Counted from the stretch's first letter, positions 33,243-41,922 are shown. The stretch: DNA of 64,000 nucleotides from Palsa-504 sp963819785 (GCA_963819785.1 CAWFXW010000026.1:1054001-1118000); one strand, 5' to 3'. Made by a program: numbers and translations. The notes: generated from the letters alone by a model not told the origin.

Positions 33243-33839
33243 CTACTGGCCGGTCACGCCGTCGGCCATCTCGCGGAGGATGTCGAGGTGGCCGTTGTGC
33301 CGCGCGGTCTCTTCGATGAGGTGGAACAGCACCCAGCGCAGCGTGACCGGCTCGTCCCGCCAGGACAGCGCGCCGCGGGACGGGGTGTCGAGGTCCAGCG
33401 GGGCCACCAGCGCGTTGAGCTGCGTGCAGCTGGCCCGGTACTCGGCCAGCAGCCGGGCCAGGGGGACGTCCAGGCCGAGGCGCATCTCCGCGTCGGGGTC
33501 CTCCTCGGTGATCGGCATACGGTCCTCCTCGCCGAGCAAGATCACCCGGATCCAGTAGTACTCCACCCAGCGCAGGTGGCTGACCAGGGAGGAGACGGCG
33601 GTGAGCGGCGAGCCGGGCAGGGGCGCGCGGCGGGCCTGCTCGTCGGTGAGCCCGGCGCACTTCACGTGCACGGTGTCGCGCACGTATTCCAGCATCGTGG
33701 TCAGGACCGTGCGTTCGTCCCAGGTCAGCGGGACGTCGTCGGTCCGGGTGGACGCGGTGATCGGCGGGGCGGCGGCCGCGGCGCGGACGAGGTCCTCGCT
33801 CAGCACGGGGCGGGAATCAGGATCCATGGGACCCTTCAT
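33243..33839 (-). CDS. DinB/DUF664 family protein
   Basis: Up to 198 aa; ATG 33839 (MKGPMDPDSRP) or ATG 33827 (MDPDSRP). The core VLTTMLEYVRDTVHVKCAGLTDEQARRAPLPGSPLTAVSSLVSHLRWVEYYWI opens the DUF664 four-helix fold. WVLFHLIEETARHNGHLDILRE holds the C-terminal His pair. With the His in SHLRWVEYYW this gives the three-His metal site of the DinB superfamily, which includes mycothiol-dependent enzymes. Likely a mycothiol-using transferase or isomerase; the substrate is not indicated. It converges on the AhpD-like gene with 9 bp between stops. Confidence 0.85.
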   Translation of the reverse strand: MKGPMDPDSRPVLSEDLVRAAAAAPPITASTRTDDVPLTWDERTVLTTMLEYVRDTVHVKCAGLTDEQARRAPLPGSPLTAVSSLVSHLRWVEYYWIRVILLGEEDRMPITEEDPDAEMRLGLDVPLARLLAEYRASCTQLNALVAPLDLDTPSRGALSWRDEPVTLRWVLFHLIEETARHNGHLDILREMADGVTGQ

Positions 33840-33848
33840 ACCGAGGAT

Positions 33849-34937
33849 TCAGGCGCGGGGTGACCGGATGAGCGCGCCGACCCGAAGTGCGGCGGCCAGC
33901 GCGGCGGGCTGGCCGGTGCGCGCGTAGACCTCGGCCGCGGTGTCGGTGAACTTGATGACGTGCTCGTCGCCGTGGGCCACGGCGCGGTCGATGGCCTCGG
34001 CGGCGCTTTCGGGCGCAGTGCTTTCGGGCGCAGTGCTTTCGGGCGCAGTGCTTTCGGGCGCAGTGCTTTCGGGCCGGGCGGCCTCGGCGGGGGCGTAGGC
34101 GGCGAAGATCGCCGCGCTGGCGGTCCAGACCGCAGTCAGGCTGGGCGCCCACAGGTCGTCGGGCAGGGCCGGGAGGGCGTGCAGGACGGCGTTCGGGGCG
34201 GTGGCGGTATGCACCAGCAGGACGGGGTGGCCGTGGCCGTGACTGAGATAGCGCAGCGTCGCAGCGGCCACCAGGTCGGCGAGCCGGTCCGGGACCTGCT
34301 CGGGGGCGGTGGCCGGGCGCAGCCGGCCCACGGCGTCCGGCCAGCCGGACTCCGGCGTCAGCTGGCCGAAACGGGCGGCGAGGTTGCCCTGCTGGCGGGC
34401 GATGCGGGGCACGGCGTCCAGCGCGGCCTGCGGGTCCAGCCGGCCCGCCGGGCTGGCGGCGGGCGGCACGGACCGGGAGCGCGCGGCCCAGAACGCCAGC
34501 GCGTGCCCGAGCTCGTCGCGGGTGGGCTGGTCCTCGTTGCTGGTCAGCAGCGTGCGGACCACGTGACCGGTGCGGATCACGCCGTGCGTGGCCCCGGCCG
34601 CGATCCCGGGCAGCAGCCGCGGCCACCAGGTCGCGAGGAGCTGGCGCCAGGGCTGCTCGGTCAGCTGGCGGGCGAAGTAGGCGGTCCAGTCGCCGATCCG
34701 GCGGCCGTCGCCCAGCGCCTGCGGCCAGGACGTGTCGGTGATCTCGCCGATGGGCCGGGGCAGGTCGTCCAGGCGGCGGATGTAGGCGTCGACCCAGCCG
34801 GGCACGACCTCGGCGCGCCCCCGGCGGACGAGCACCTCGGCCGCCATCGGGCCGTGGTTGGTCAGCTGGTCGGCACCCCACTCCGGGCCGGTGCGGTGGA
34901 ACCGCTGATACGCCTCGGTCAGCGCTGCGCCGCTCAT
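33849..34937 (-). CDS. Questin oxidase family protein (DUF4243)
   Basis: A 362-aa protein from ATG 34937 (MSGAALTEAYQRFHRTGPEWGADQLTNHGPMAAEVL). NHGPMAAEVL, the LLPGIAAGATHGVIRTGHVVR block and the C-terminal GDEHVIKFTDTAAEVY with HPVLLVHTATAPNAVLHALP fit the questin oxidase-like family, first known from a fungal Baeyer-Villiger-type monooxygenase. It may oxidise a polyketide-like or other aromatic compound, but this is family-level inference. A 15-bp tandem repeat at 34006-34075 encodes PESTA units near residue 290-310, probably a disordered loop. It ends 10 bp after the DUF664 start, so the two may be co-transcribed. Confidence 0.8.
   Translation of the reverse strand: MSGAALTEAYQRFHRTGPEWGADQLTNHGPMAAEVLVRRGRAEVVPGWVDAYIRRLDDLPRPIGEITDTSWPQALGDGRRIGDWTAYFARQLTEQPWRQLLATWWPRLLPGIAAGATHGVIRTGHVVRTLLTSNEDQPTRDELGHALAFWAARSRSVPPAASPAGRLDPQAALDAVPRIARQQGNLAARFGQLTPESGWPDAVGRLRPATAPEQVPDRLADLVAAATLRYLSHGHGHPVLLVHTATAPNAVLHALPALPDDLWAPSLTAVWTASAAIFAAYAPAEAARPESTAPESTAPESTAPESTAPESAAEAIDRAVAHGDEHVIKFTDTAAEVYARTGQPAALAAALRVGALIRSPRA
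34006..34075. repeat. 15-bp tandem repeat inside the questin oxidase-like gene
   Basis: CTTTCGGGCGCAGTG is repeated at 34006, 34021, 34036 and 34051, with a partial at 34066. Copies are identical, suggesting recent slippage. Because the unit is a multiple of three, copy-number change preserves the frame and only alters the number of TAPES residues. Confidence 0.85.
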
Positions 34938-35022
34938 CGGACCAGGATAACCAGCGGGTGGTCCGGCGGTGAGGCCAATCAACGGCAGGAAACTGAAGCC
35001 AATGAACGGGTAGCGTCGGGAC

Positions 35023-36507
35023 GTGGATCTGGAGATCGACTTCAGGACCGGGAGCTCGCTTCGCCGCCAGCTCGAGGACGCGCTGCGGGTGGCGATCCGC
35101 TCCGGCCGGCTGGTGCCGGGGTCGGCCCTGCCGCCCAGCCGTGACCTGGCCGAGCAACTGGGCGTGTCGCGGGGCGTGGTGGTCGACAGCTACGCGCAGC
35201 TGGCCACCGAGGGTTACCTGGCGGCCCGGCGCGGATCGGGGACCCGGGTGGCGGAGCTGGCGGCCGCGGGCGTTCCGCCGGCTCCGCGGCGGGTCGAGCC
35301 GCCGCACCGGTTCCGGTATGACCTGCGGCCCGGGCAGGCCGACTTCCACGCCTTCCCGAGGGCCGGCTGGAAGGCGGCGCTGATGCGCGCGCTGCGGGAG
35401 CTGCCCGACACCCGGCTCGGCTACGCCAACCACCGCGGCATCGCCGAGCTGCGGAACGCGGTGGCCGGATACCTGGCCCGGGTGCGCGGCGTGGTGGTGG
35501 AGCCCGAGCACGTGGTGGTCTGCTGCGCGGCATCCCAGGCGCTGACCGTGCTCTGGCACGCGCTGCGGCACCAGGGCGGGCGGCGGGTCGCGATCGAGGA
35601 TCCCGGCTGGCGCTGGCAGCGGTACACCGTCGAGCACGCCGGGCTGGAGGCGGTCCCGGTGCGGGTGGACGGGGACGGCATGGTCGTTTCGGAGCTGGCC
35701 GCGGCCGACGTGGACGCGGTGGTGATGACCCCGGCGCACCACTACCCGACCGGGGTGGTCATGACCGCCGAGCGCCGCGGCGCCCTGATCGCGTGGGCGC
35801 GCGAGCGCGGGGCGCTGATCGTGGAAGACGACTACGACGTCGAGTACCGGTTCGGGCGCGATCCGGTGGCCTCGCTGCAGGGCCTGGCGCCGGACCTGGT
35901 GGCGTTCGTGGGGACGACGAGCAAGACGCTGGCCCCGGCGTTGCGCCTGGCCTGGGTCGTGCCGCCCTCGCACCTGATCGACGACGTCGAGAACGTGCTG
36001 CTCGTGACCGGCGTGACCCCGCCGACCCTGGACCAGATCGCGATGGCCTCGTTCATCGAGGACGCCGCGCTCGAGCGTCACCTGCGGGCCATGCGCCGCC
36101 GGTACCGTTTGAAGCGCGACGTGCTGGTGGCCGAGCTGGGCAAGCGGCTCCCGGAGGTCCGGGTGAGCGGGACGGCGGCCGGGCTGCACGTGCTCGCCTG
36201 GCTGCCCGACGGCGCCGACGAGCACGCCACGGCGATGCGGGCCCGGCATTACAGCGTGGGCGTCCACGAGCTGCACCGCCACTGCACCACTCAGGCGCCG
36301 TCGGGGCCGGCGCTGCTGCTCGGGTTCGCCCTGCCGACGGAATCCGAGCTGGTCACCGCGACCGGGTTGCTGGCCTCCGCGCTCTGCTTATCCGGTTGCG
36401 CCTATCCCGGTTGCCCGGCGGACCCGCCGGCGGCCAGGCGCATGAGGTCGGTGTCGAGGTCGATGTCGGTCTGCGTGCCGCCCGCGCTGCCGTACTCGTG
36501 GGTGTAG
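35023..36507 (+). CDS. MocR-type regulator (GntR HTH plus class I aminotransferase domain)
   Basis: A 494-aa protein from GTG 35023. The N-terminal GntR winged helix is LRRQLEDALRVAIRSGRLVPGSALPPSRDLAEQLGVSRGVVVDSYAQLATEGYL at about residues 13-66. From about 100 on is an aminotransferase fold: FRYDLRPGQADFHAFPRAGWKAAL, VVVCCAASQALTVLWHALRH, YDVEYRFGR, and the PLP lysine in VGTTSKTLAPALRLAWVV near residue 302. MocR proteins sense PLP or amino-acid adducts; PdxR is one example. The last 35 or so residues (SGCAYPGCPADPP and on) are outside the fold and overlap the antisense strand of the FMN reductase gene by 106 bp. It may regulate the divergent questin oxidase-like gene. Confidence 0.9.
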   Translation: MDLEIDFRTGSSLRRQLEDALRVAIRSGRLVPGSALPPSRDLAEQLGVSRGVVVDSYAQLATEGYLAARRGSGTRVAELAAAGVPPAPRRVEPPHRFRYDLRPGQADFHAFPRAGWKAALMRALRELPDTRLGYANHRGIAELRNAVAGYLARVRGVVVEPEHVVVCCAASQALTVLWHALRHQGGRRVAIEDPGWRWQRYTVEHAGLEAVPVRVDGDGMVVSELAAADVDAVVMTPAHHYPTGVVMTAERRGALIAWARERGALIVEDDYDVEYRFGRDPVASLQGLAPDLVAFVGTTSKTLAPALRLAWVVPPSHLIDDVENVLLVTGVTPPTLDQIAMASFIEDAALERHLRAMRRRYRLKRDVLVAELGKRLPEVRVSGTAAGLHVLAWLPDGADEHATAMRARHYSVGVHELHRHCTTQAPSGPALLLGFALPTESELVTATGLLASALCLSGCAYPGCPADPPAARRMRSVSRSMSVCVPPALPYSWV

Positions 36508-37079
36508 TTCTGCCAGGACTGGTCCTTGATCTGGCGGGCGAAGCCGCTTTCCATCAGCAGCACGAGCTCGAGCGCGGCACGGTCGATGCGGGTGGCCAGG
36601 GCCGGATCGCCCCAGTCCTCCGGCGCGGCGAACAGCGAGGTCGGCGTCGTCATGGTGCGCAGGTAGGCGAACATGGGCCGCATCGCCTCGTCCGCGACCA
36701 GGGCGTGCCTGGCGGTTCCGGCGGTCGCGGCGAGCACGACCGGCTTGGCGATCAGCAGGTCGTTGTCCAGTACGTGGAAGAACGAGGTGAACAGGCCGCT
36801 GGGGCCGGCCTTGTAGACCGGGGCGGCGGCGACGATGCCATCGGCCTCGCCCAGGAGGGTCATGGCCTGCTGCAGCTTGGGCGTGACCAGCTGGGTGGTA
36901 AGCGCGGTGGTGATGTCGGCGGCGAGCTCGCGCAGCTCGATGACGCCGACCGTCACGGTGTTGTCGTGGCGGGCCGCGAGGGCCACGGCGCGTTCGGCGG
37001 TGCGGTCGGCGAGGAGCCGGGTCGAGGAGGGGTCGCTGGTGCCGGCGCTGATCACGACGAGCCGGAATTCGTTGTTCAT
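36402..37079 (-). CDS. LLM-partnered NADPH-dependent FMN reductase (CE1759-like)
   Basis: A 225-aa protein from ATG 37079 (MNNEFRLVVISAGTSDPSSTRLLADRTAERAV). The flavodoxin-like phosphate-binding loop is SAGTSDPSSTRLLAD, and GEADGIVAAAPVYKAGPSGLFTSFFHVLD contains the second flavin-contact motif (APVYKAGPSG). It should reduce FMN with NADPH. It is third in a cassette with an LLM oxygenase and a MarR regulator, each pair overlapping by 4 bp, matching a known CE1758/CE1759-type arrangement. It probably supplies reduced flavin to the LLM enzyme. Confidence 0.9.
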   Translation of the reverse strand: MNNEFRLVVISAGTSDPSSTRLLADRTAERAVALAARHDNTVTVGVIELRELAADITTALTTQLVTPKLQQAMTLLGEADGIVAAAPVYKAGPSGLFTSFFHVLDNDLLIAKPVVLAATAGTARHALVADEAMRPMFAYLRTMTTPTSLFAAPEDWGDPALATRIDRAALELVLLMESGFARQIKDQSWQNYTHEYGSAGGTQTDIDLDTDLMRLAAGGSAGQPG

Positions 37080-37516
37080 GCGGGAGGGTCCTCGTTGTGA
37101 TGGGCCAGTTTCAGGCAGATGCTCTGCAGCTGCTTGAGCTCGGCGGGGTCCAGTTCGGCGGTCATGGCCCGGGCCACGCCGCGGGCGTGCTGGCGGCCGA
37201 TCTGGCGCTGCAGGGCGCGGCCGGCCTGGGTGAGCGACAGGCGGACGCCGCGTCCGTCGGCGGGGTCGGCGCAGCGCTCGACCAGGCCGCGCTCGGCCAG
37301 CCGGTCCACCAGGCGGGACAGGGCCGGCTGGCTGAGCAGGACGTGGCGGTTCAGCTCGCGCAGGTTGATGGGGACCGGGCACTTGGACAGGGTGTACAGC
37401 ACGTCGTAATCGCGCATGGACGCACCCTCCCAGATGTCCTCGGCGGCGAACTGCTTCATCAGCACGGCGTGGGCGGACAGCAGGGCCTCCCAGGCGTCGT
37501 TGGCCAGATTCGTCAT
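37076..37516 (-). CDS. MarR family transcriptional regulator
   Basis: A 146-aa protein. The winged helix is RDYDVLYTLSKCPVPINLRELNRHVLLSQPALSRLVDRLAERGLVERCADPADGRGVRLSLTQAGRAL at about residues 36-100, with the DxRxxxLxLT wing motif (DGRGVRLSLT). It overlaps both neighbours by 4 bp, so it is translated with the LLM oxygenase and FMN reductase and probably controls their common promoter. No operator was identified. Confidence 0.92.
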   Translation of the reverse strand: MTNLANDAWEALLSAHAVLMKQFAAEDIWEGASMRDYDVLYTLSKCPVPINLRELNRHVLLSQPALSRLVDRLAERGLVERCADPADGRGVRLSLTQAGRALQRQIGRQHARGVARAMTAELDPAELKQLQSICLKLAHHNEDPPA

Positions 37517-38706
37517 TGCTCGTCGTCGCCGGTTTGGTGGCCGCTGCCGCTGTCGCTGTCCTGGTAGGGGGATTCGCCGGCGGTGTTGTCGCCGCGGTTG
37601 GCGTTCGGGCGCGGCTGGCGGGCGGGCTGGTCGCCGTACTTCGCCTTGACCAGGCTGGCGTGAGTGGGAGCCTCGGGCGTCTCCGGGTCCTGCCGGGCGG
37701 CGATCTCCTTGCGCAGCACGGGCACGACTTCCTCGCCGAGCAGGTCAAGCTGGTCCAGGACGGTCTTCAGCGGCAGGCCCGCGTGGTCCATCAGGAACAG
37801 CTGGCGCTGGTAGTCGCCGAAGTGCTCGCGGAAGGTCAGGGTCTTGTCGATGACCTCCTGCGGGCTGCCCACGGACAGCGGGGTGAGCTTGGCGAAGTCC
37901 TCCAGGCTCGGGCCGTGGCCGTAGACCGGGGCCTCGTTGAAGTAGGGGCGGAACTCCCTGATGGCGTCCTGGCTCTTCCTGGCGATGTAGGCCTGGCCGC
38001 CCAGGCCGATGATGGCCTGCTTCTGCGTGCCGTGGCCGTAGTGGGCGTAACGCTGCCGGTAGAAGTCAATGAGGCGCATGTAGTGCTCTTTGGGCCAGAA
38101 GATGTTGTTGGCGAAGTAGCCGTCGCCGTAGTACGCGGCCTGCTCGGCGATCTCGGGGGTGCGGATCGAGCCGTGCCACACGAACGGCGGCACGTCGTCC
38201 AGCGGCCGCGGGATGCTGGTGAACCCCTGGAGCGGGGTGCGGAACTTGCCGTCGGCGTCCACGACGTCCTCGCGCCACAGCCGGTGCAGCAGGTTGTAGT
38301 TCTCCAGCGCCAGCGGCAGGCTCTGCCGGATGTCCTGGCCGAACCACGGGTAGACCGGAGCCGTGTTGCCGCGGCCCAGCATCAGGTCCATCCGGCCCTT
38401 GCTCAGGTGCTGCAGCATCGCGTACTCCTCGGCGATGCGCACCGGATCGTTTGTCGTGATCAGCGTGGTGCTGGTGGTGACGATGAGCCTTTTGGTGGTC
38501 GCCGCGATGTAAGCCAGCAGCGTGGTCGGTGCGGAGGAGAAGAACGGCGGGTTGTGGTGCTCGCCGATCGCGAACACATCGAGCCCGGCCTCCTCGGTCT
38601 TCTGCGCGATCTGCACGATCGCGTCGATCCGTTCGGCCTCGCTCGGCGTCTCACCCGACACGGGATCCCGGGTGATGTCGCTGACCGAGAAGATCCCGAA
38701 CTGCAT
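37513..38706 (-). CDS. LLM class flavin-dependent oxidoreductase (CE1758-like)
   Basis: A 397-aa protein from ATG 38706 (MQFGIFSVSDITRDPVSG), preceded by a strong AGGAGG site; the longer ATG start at 38766 is rejected for this reason. Bacterial luciferase-like features: FAIGEHHNPPFFSSAPTTLLAYIAATTKRL, DLMLGRGNTAPVYPWFGQ, PPFVWHGSIRTPEIAEQAAYYGDGYF. The C-terminal tail is low complexity (SPYQDSDSGSGHQTGD). It should oxygenate an unknown substrate using FMNH2 and O2. First gene of the cassette with MarR and FMN reductase. Confidence 0.92.
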   Translation of the reverse strand: MQFGIFSVSDITRDPVSGETPSEAERIDAIVQIAQKTEEAGLDVFAIGEHHNPPFFSSAPTTLLAYIAATTKRLIVTTSTTLITTNDPVRIAEEYAMLQHLSKGRMDLMLGRGNTAPVYPWFGQDIRQSLPLALENYNLLHRLWREDVVDADGKFRTPLQGFTSIPRPLDDVPPFVWHGSIRTPEIAEQAAYYGDGYFANNIFWPKEHYMRLIDFYRQRYAHYGHGTQKQAIIGLGGQAYIARKSQDAIREFRPYFNEAPVYGHGPSLEDFAKLTPLSVGSPQEVIDKTLTFREHFGDYQRQLFLMDHAGLPLKTVLDQLDLLGEEVVPVLRKEIAARQDPETPEAPTHASLVKAKYGDQPARQPRPNANRGDNTAGESPYQDSDSGSGHQTGDDEQ

Positions 38707-38793
38707 GGCGTGCCTCCTGCGTTTCCCGCCGTTCTGTCGCGGCGGGCCGGATATATGCGTTTGCATGTATCTCTAGCAGTACGACGGCACGGA

Positions 38794-39828
38794 TTATTCC
38801 GCGGGGGATACCGCTTGGCCGGTGCGGGCGCTGGTGCGGGCGGCGTCCAGGACGACGGCGGTGGCCACGGCGTCCCACGGATTGACCGGCATCGGCCGCT
38901 CGCCGCGCACCGCGGCGGCGAAGGCGGGGTAGAACAGGTCCCACGAGCCGCGCACGGACGCGACCGGCTCGCTGACGTCGCCGCGGTGCAGGCGCCCCCA
39001 GCGCTCGGGCGGCTCGGTGCCCCACTGACCGGCTGCTTTCGCGGGTGATTCCCCGTCGCGGAGCCGAGCCTCCTGGCCGTCGACGTCGGCGATGACATAG
39101 GCACCGGTGGTCCCGGCGGCTCGGATCCGGGGGCCGGGGGCGCCCTGCCAGTAGCTGCCCCACAGGTGGGACCGCACGCCGCCCTCGTGGGTCAGGGCGA
39201 CGAACACGTCGTCGTCGAACCCTTCCGGGTCGGCGCGGTGATGCACCTCAGCGTACACGCCGGTCACCGGGCCGGCCAGGACCAGGGCCTGGTCGGCGAG
39301 GTGGCTGCCGAAGTCCAGCAGGGTGCCGCCACCAGCCGCGCCCGGGCCGCGCCCCGGCCGGAACCGCTCGAACCGCGACTCGAAGACGAGCAGGGTGCCA
39401 AGTGCGTCCTGGCTGAGGAGCTCGCGCAGGGTCAGGAAGTCCGAGTCCCAGCGGCGGTTCTGGTACACGGTGAGGGGAACCTCGAGCTGCTCGGCGAGCT
39501 GGACGGTGGCGCGGGCTTGTTCCGCATCCAGGGCGAACGGCTTGTCGCAGACCACGGCCAGGCCCAGGCGCAGCGCCTGCTGGGTGAGCGCGACGTGGGT
39601 GGCCGCCGGAGTGGAGATGGCCACCGCCTCGGCCCCGGCGCGGGCCAGTGCGGCCAGGTCGTCGAAGGCCGGGAGGCCGAAATCGCCGGCCGCCTGGCCG
39701 CGGCGCTCAGGTGAGGTGGTGACCACGCCGAGGAACTCGCAGTTATCGGCCGAGGCGATCAGCGGCGCGTGAAAGTAGCGGCCGCCCAGGCCGTAGCCGG
39801 CCAGGCCGATGCGGACAGGTGCGGGCAT
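38794..39828 (-). CDS. Gfo/Idh/MocA family oxidoreductase
   Basis: A 344-aa protein. The N-terminal Rossmann motif is RIGLAGYGLGGRYFHAPLIA. AEAVAISTPAATHVALTQQALRLGLAVVCDKPFALDAEQA contains the conserved EKP-like motif as DKP near residue 95. The C-terminal domain (LLVFESRFERFRPGRGPGAAGGGTLLDFGSHLADQALVL) carries the catalytic DxGSHxxD. It oxidises or reduces a sugar, inositol or similar substrate with NAD(P). Substrate is not evident. Confidence 0.92.
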   Translation of the reverse strand: MPAPVRIGLAGYGLGGRYFHAPLIASADNCEFLGVVTTSPERRGQAAGDFGLPAFDDLAALARAGAEAVAISTPAATHVALTQQALRLGLAVVCDKPFALDAEQARATVQLAEQLEVPLTVYQNRRWDSDFLTLRELLSQDALGTLLVFESRFERFRPGRGPGAAGGGTLLDFGSHLADQALVLAGPVTGVYAEVHHRADPEGFDDDVFVALTHEGGVRSHLWGSYWQGAPGPRIRAAGTTGAYVIADVDGQEARLRDGESPAKAAGQWGTEPPERWGRLHRGDVSEPVASVRGSWDLFYPAFAAAVRGERPMPVNPWDAVATAVVLDAARTSARTGQAVSPAE

Positions 39829-39967
39829 GACGGGCTCCTATGTGAAGGGACAGCCAGGACGGAACATGGGTAGGGCTGGGGCAAATCTAGGTGACGACTC
39901 CCGATTTCGCGCCCGACCCGCCGCCATACGGTCGCCTTGTAGTCATCACGAGCCGAAGGAGACCATC

Positions 39968-40264
39968 ATGAATTCGATCCGCCGCATCCGCCGTTCGGTC
40001 ATCGCCCTGGCCGCCTTGGCCGCCAGCCTTATGGTGACGTTCGGAGCCACGCCCGCGTTCGCCCGGCTGGAGCCCGCTGACCCGCCCGGATACGTGGCGC
40101 CGGCCTCGGTCCCGGCCCAGGTGCGTACGATCGTGGCCGGCGGGATGCCCGGCTGGCAGATCGCCCTGATCGCCGCGGGCGCCGCCCTGATCGCCGCCGC
40201 CCTTGCGGTGCTCGCGGACCGGGCCCTGGCTGCTCGCCGCCGGGCAGTCATCTCGGCCGCGTAA
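39968..40264 (+). CDS. Small secreted/membrane-anchored hypothetical protein
   Basis: A 98-aa protein from ATG 39968, with AAGGAG at the right distance; the open frame further upstream overlaps the Gfo/Idh gene start and is rejected. A signal-peptide-like N-terminus (NSIRRIRRSVIALAALAASLMVTFGATPAFA) is followed by a short Pro-rich exterior segment, then a membrane segment at about 67-88 (WQIALIAAGAALIAAALAVLA) and a basic tail (RALAARRR). Topology would place the short loop outside. Function unknown; such proteins are widespread in actinobacteria. Confidence 0.75.
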   Translation: MNSIRRIRRSVIALAALAASLMVTFGATPAFARLEPADPPGYVAPASVPAQVRTIVAGGMPGWQIALIAAGAALIAAALAVLADRALAARRRAVISAA

Positions 40265-40413
40265 GCCATGCGGGGCACGGCAGGAAGAGCGGCCGGGCCG
40301 GCGCCGCGAAATATAGGCAGCGCGGACGGGAAACTGGTACCCAATGCCGATGCCGCGCGGAGCCGGCCGCCATACGTCGCGGTGAACGCATTCGTTGAAC
40401 ACAGGAGCATGAC

Positions 40414-40659
40414 ATGCCACGATTCATGGACTTTCACCCGGATCTGAAGCTGCCGTCCGAGGCCATCGCGCAGATCGCCGAGGACACCCGGAACGGCACG
40501 GCCGACGACTTCGGCGTGCGCCAGGTCGAGCTGTATCACAACGCGGACGGCCAGGTGTACTGCCTGCTGGACGGGCCCGACGAGGACGCGATCCGCAAGC
40601 ACCACGCCGCGCTCGGCGTCCCGTGCGGGGACGTCCACCGGGTCGACGGCCTGACCTGA
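40414..40659 (+). CDS. DUF4242-like (SCO4226 family, possible nickel-binding) small protein
   Basis: An 81-aa ferredoxin-like protein: MPRFMDFHPDLKLPSEAIAQIAEDTRNG, then VRQVELYHNADGQVYCLLDGPDEDAIRKHHAALGVPCGDVHRV. The pattern MxxxMDxHxxx ... GxVxCLxxGPxxxAIxxxHxxxGxPxxxVxxV matches DUF4242. SCO4226 of Streptomyces coelicolor binds nickel; here His and Cys (DFHPD, YCLLDGP, KHHA) could do the same, which is inference. It stands alone. Confidence 0.65.
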   Translation: MPRFMDFHPDLKLPSEAIAQIAEDTRNGTADDFGVRQVELYHNADGQVYCLLDGPDEDAIRKHHAALGVPCGDVHRVDGLT

Positions 40660-40668
40660 CCGGCGCTC

Positions 40669-41382
40669 TTATGCGGGGGTGGGGTACCGAGCGATCGGTA
40701 CCCCGCGGCGCGTCGGGGTCAGAGCGAGTAGACGGTCGGTCTGCTGGGCTCGTTGCTCGACGTGCTGCAGTGAGGCGAGGACCTCGTCAGAGGGCAATTC
40801 CCTGGCGATCAGGCCCGCGTTTCCCGATGCTTCGCGGAACGCGCGGACGTGGGTCTCACGCCGGGCCGCCTCCTTGCGGCGTTGAGCCGCTTCCGGGTCG
40901 AGCTCGAGCGCCAGGCGGTGCGCGGCGGATCTCAGTTTGCCGAACGTCAGGGACGGAGCTTGCTGGCAGAGGATCTCGTCGGCGCGGGCGGCGTCCTCGG
41001 GCTTGAGGAAACGGGTCTCGTCCTCGATGATCTGCAGGTGCACGGGATGGATCCGCCCGGCGGCCAGCGCCGCGAGCCGGGTCCAGGCGGCCCGGGACTC
41101 CAGCCGCAGGGAGGCGGAGATGATTCCGGCGAGTTGGTCGTCGGAGGTGCCCTTCAGGCCCCGGGCATCGTCGCCGGTGACGGCGCCGACCACGGCGGCC
41201 AGCAGCGGACCGGGTGCCATGGTGTCGGCGCGGCCGTCCTCGGTGAACCCTTCCAGGGTCAGTTCCTCCGCTGGGAGGCAAACGAACAGGCCCTGCTCCG
41301 GACCGTCCCAGTCCTCATCGGGCAGCAAGGAGCCATCGGGCTCCTCGTCTGGGCCGCGATCGGGAACCGGTTCGGGAAGCAT
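40669..41382 (-). CDS. Truncated DUF222 (13E12 repeat) protein, HNH part missing
   Basis: A 237-aa protein from ATG 41382. GPLLAAVVGAVTGDDARGLKGTSDDQLAGIISASLRLESRAAWTRLAALA and RADEILCQQAPSLTFGKLRSAAHRLALELDPEAAQRRKEAARRETHVRAFREASGNAGL match the N-terminal two-thirds of DUF222. Full members continue to a C-terminal HNH nuclease; here the frame ends soon after LPSDEVLASLQHVEQ, with an unrelated tail. It looks like a remnant of these multicopy genes. An AT-rich promoter-like region lies just upstream (41400-41460). Confidence 0.7.
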   Translation of the reverse strand: MLPEPVPDRGPDEEPDGSLLPDEDWDGPEQGLFVCLPAEELTLEGFTEDGRADTMAPGPLLAAVVGAVTGDDARGLKGTSDDQLAGIISASLRLESRAAWTRLAALAAGRIHPVHLQIIEDETRFLKPEDAARADEILCQQAPSLTFGKLRSAAHRLALELDPEAAQRRKEAARRETHVRAFREASGNAGLIARELPSDEVLASLQHVEQRAQQTDRLLALTPTRRGVPIARYPTPA

Positions 41383-41555
41383 GCACCACCGCCCGTTCGG
41401 AAGAAATTTAAGAATCCCCTTACGGACATGATACCGTTAACTGGACAGAATACGAACACTAGTTTGAGAGCTTTTGGGAGGGTGCCGGGGTTCGGCGATC
41501 CGTGAGGTGGGGCCGCGGGACAGGGGGGGCGGGGCGTCCGCGGGGACACGGGGGC

Positions 41556-41777
41556 ATGCCGGCGGTCATGATCCGGGCGCTGGAGGCGCTGGCCCGGATC
41601 ATGACCGAGACGACCAGCGACGGGCAGCGCCGCGTGCTGCTCGAGCAGGCGGCCATGATCGACCGGGCCAGCGAGCGGTCGGTGCCCGAGGCCGCCGACC
41701 GGGCCGACATCCGGCGGCGCTACGAGGCGATCCTGACCATGGAGTCGATGCTGACCGCGAGCGAGCGGAAGGCGTAG
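41556..41777 (+). pseudogene. Possible C-terminal fragment of a DUF2254 membrane protein
   Basis: A short frame, MPAVMIRALEALARIMTETTSDGQRRVLLEQAAMIDRASERSVPEAADRADIRRRYEAI and so on, resembles the C-terminal helical end of DUF2254 proteins (LLEQAxMxxRAxxxSVPExxDRAxxRxRYEA). The membrane part expected before it is absent; upstream is only G-rich DNA. It is more likely a gene remnant than an intact small gene. With the DUF222 remnant beside it, this region looks like a site of decay. Confidence 0.4.
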
Positions 41778-41831
41778 CCGGGCCGGAGGCGGGAAGGGGG
41801 GGCGGGGCCGGGGGGCGGGGGCCGGAGGCCG

Positions 41832-41922
41832 GAAGGGGCGGGAGGGTGGATGCCGGGGGCCGAAAGGGCCGGGAGGGTGGATGCCGGAGGCCGAAAGGGG
41901 CGGGGGGCGGGGGCCGGAGGCG
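41832..41922. repeat. G-rich minisatellite, about 31-bp units
   Basis: Three imperfect units run at 41832-41861, 41862-41892 and 41893-41922, with sequence like GAAAGGG, GGGAGGGTGGATGCCGG, GGCC. The plus strand is almost entirely G-rich from 41779 to 41930 with many GGGG runs, so it could form G-quadruplexes. No gene is present in 41778-42024 otherwise. Confidence 0.65.

Noticed and set aside
33817..36282. An 821-codon minus-strand frame
   Set aside because: Runs antisense to the MocR gene and out of frame with the questin oxidase-like gene; no family motif.
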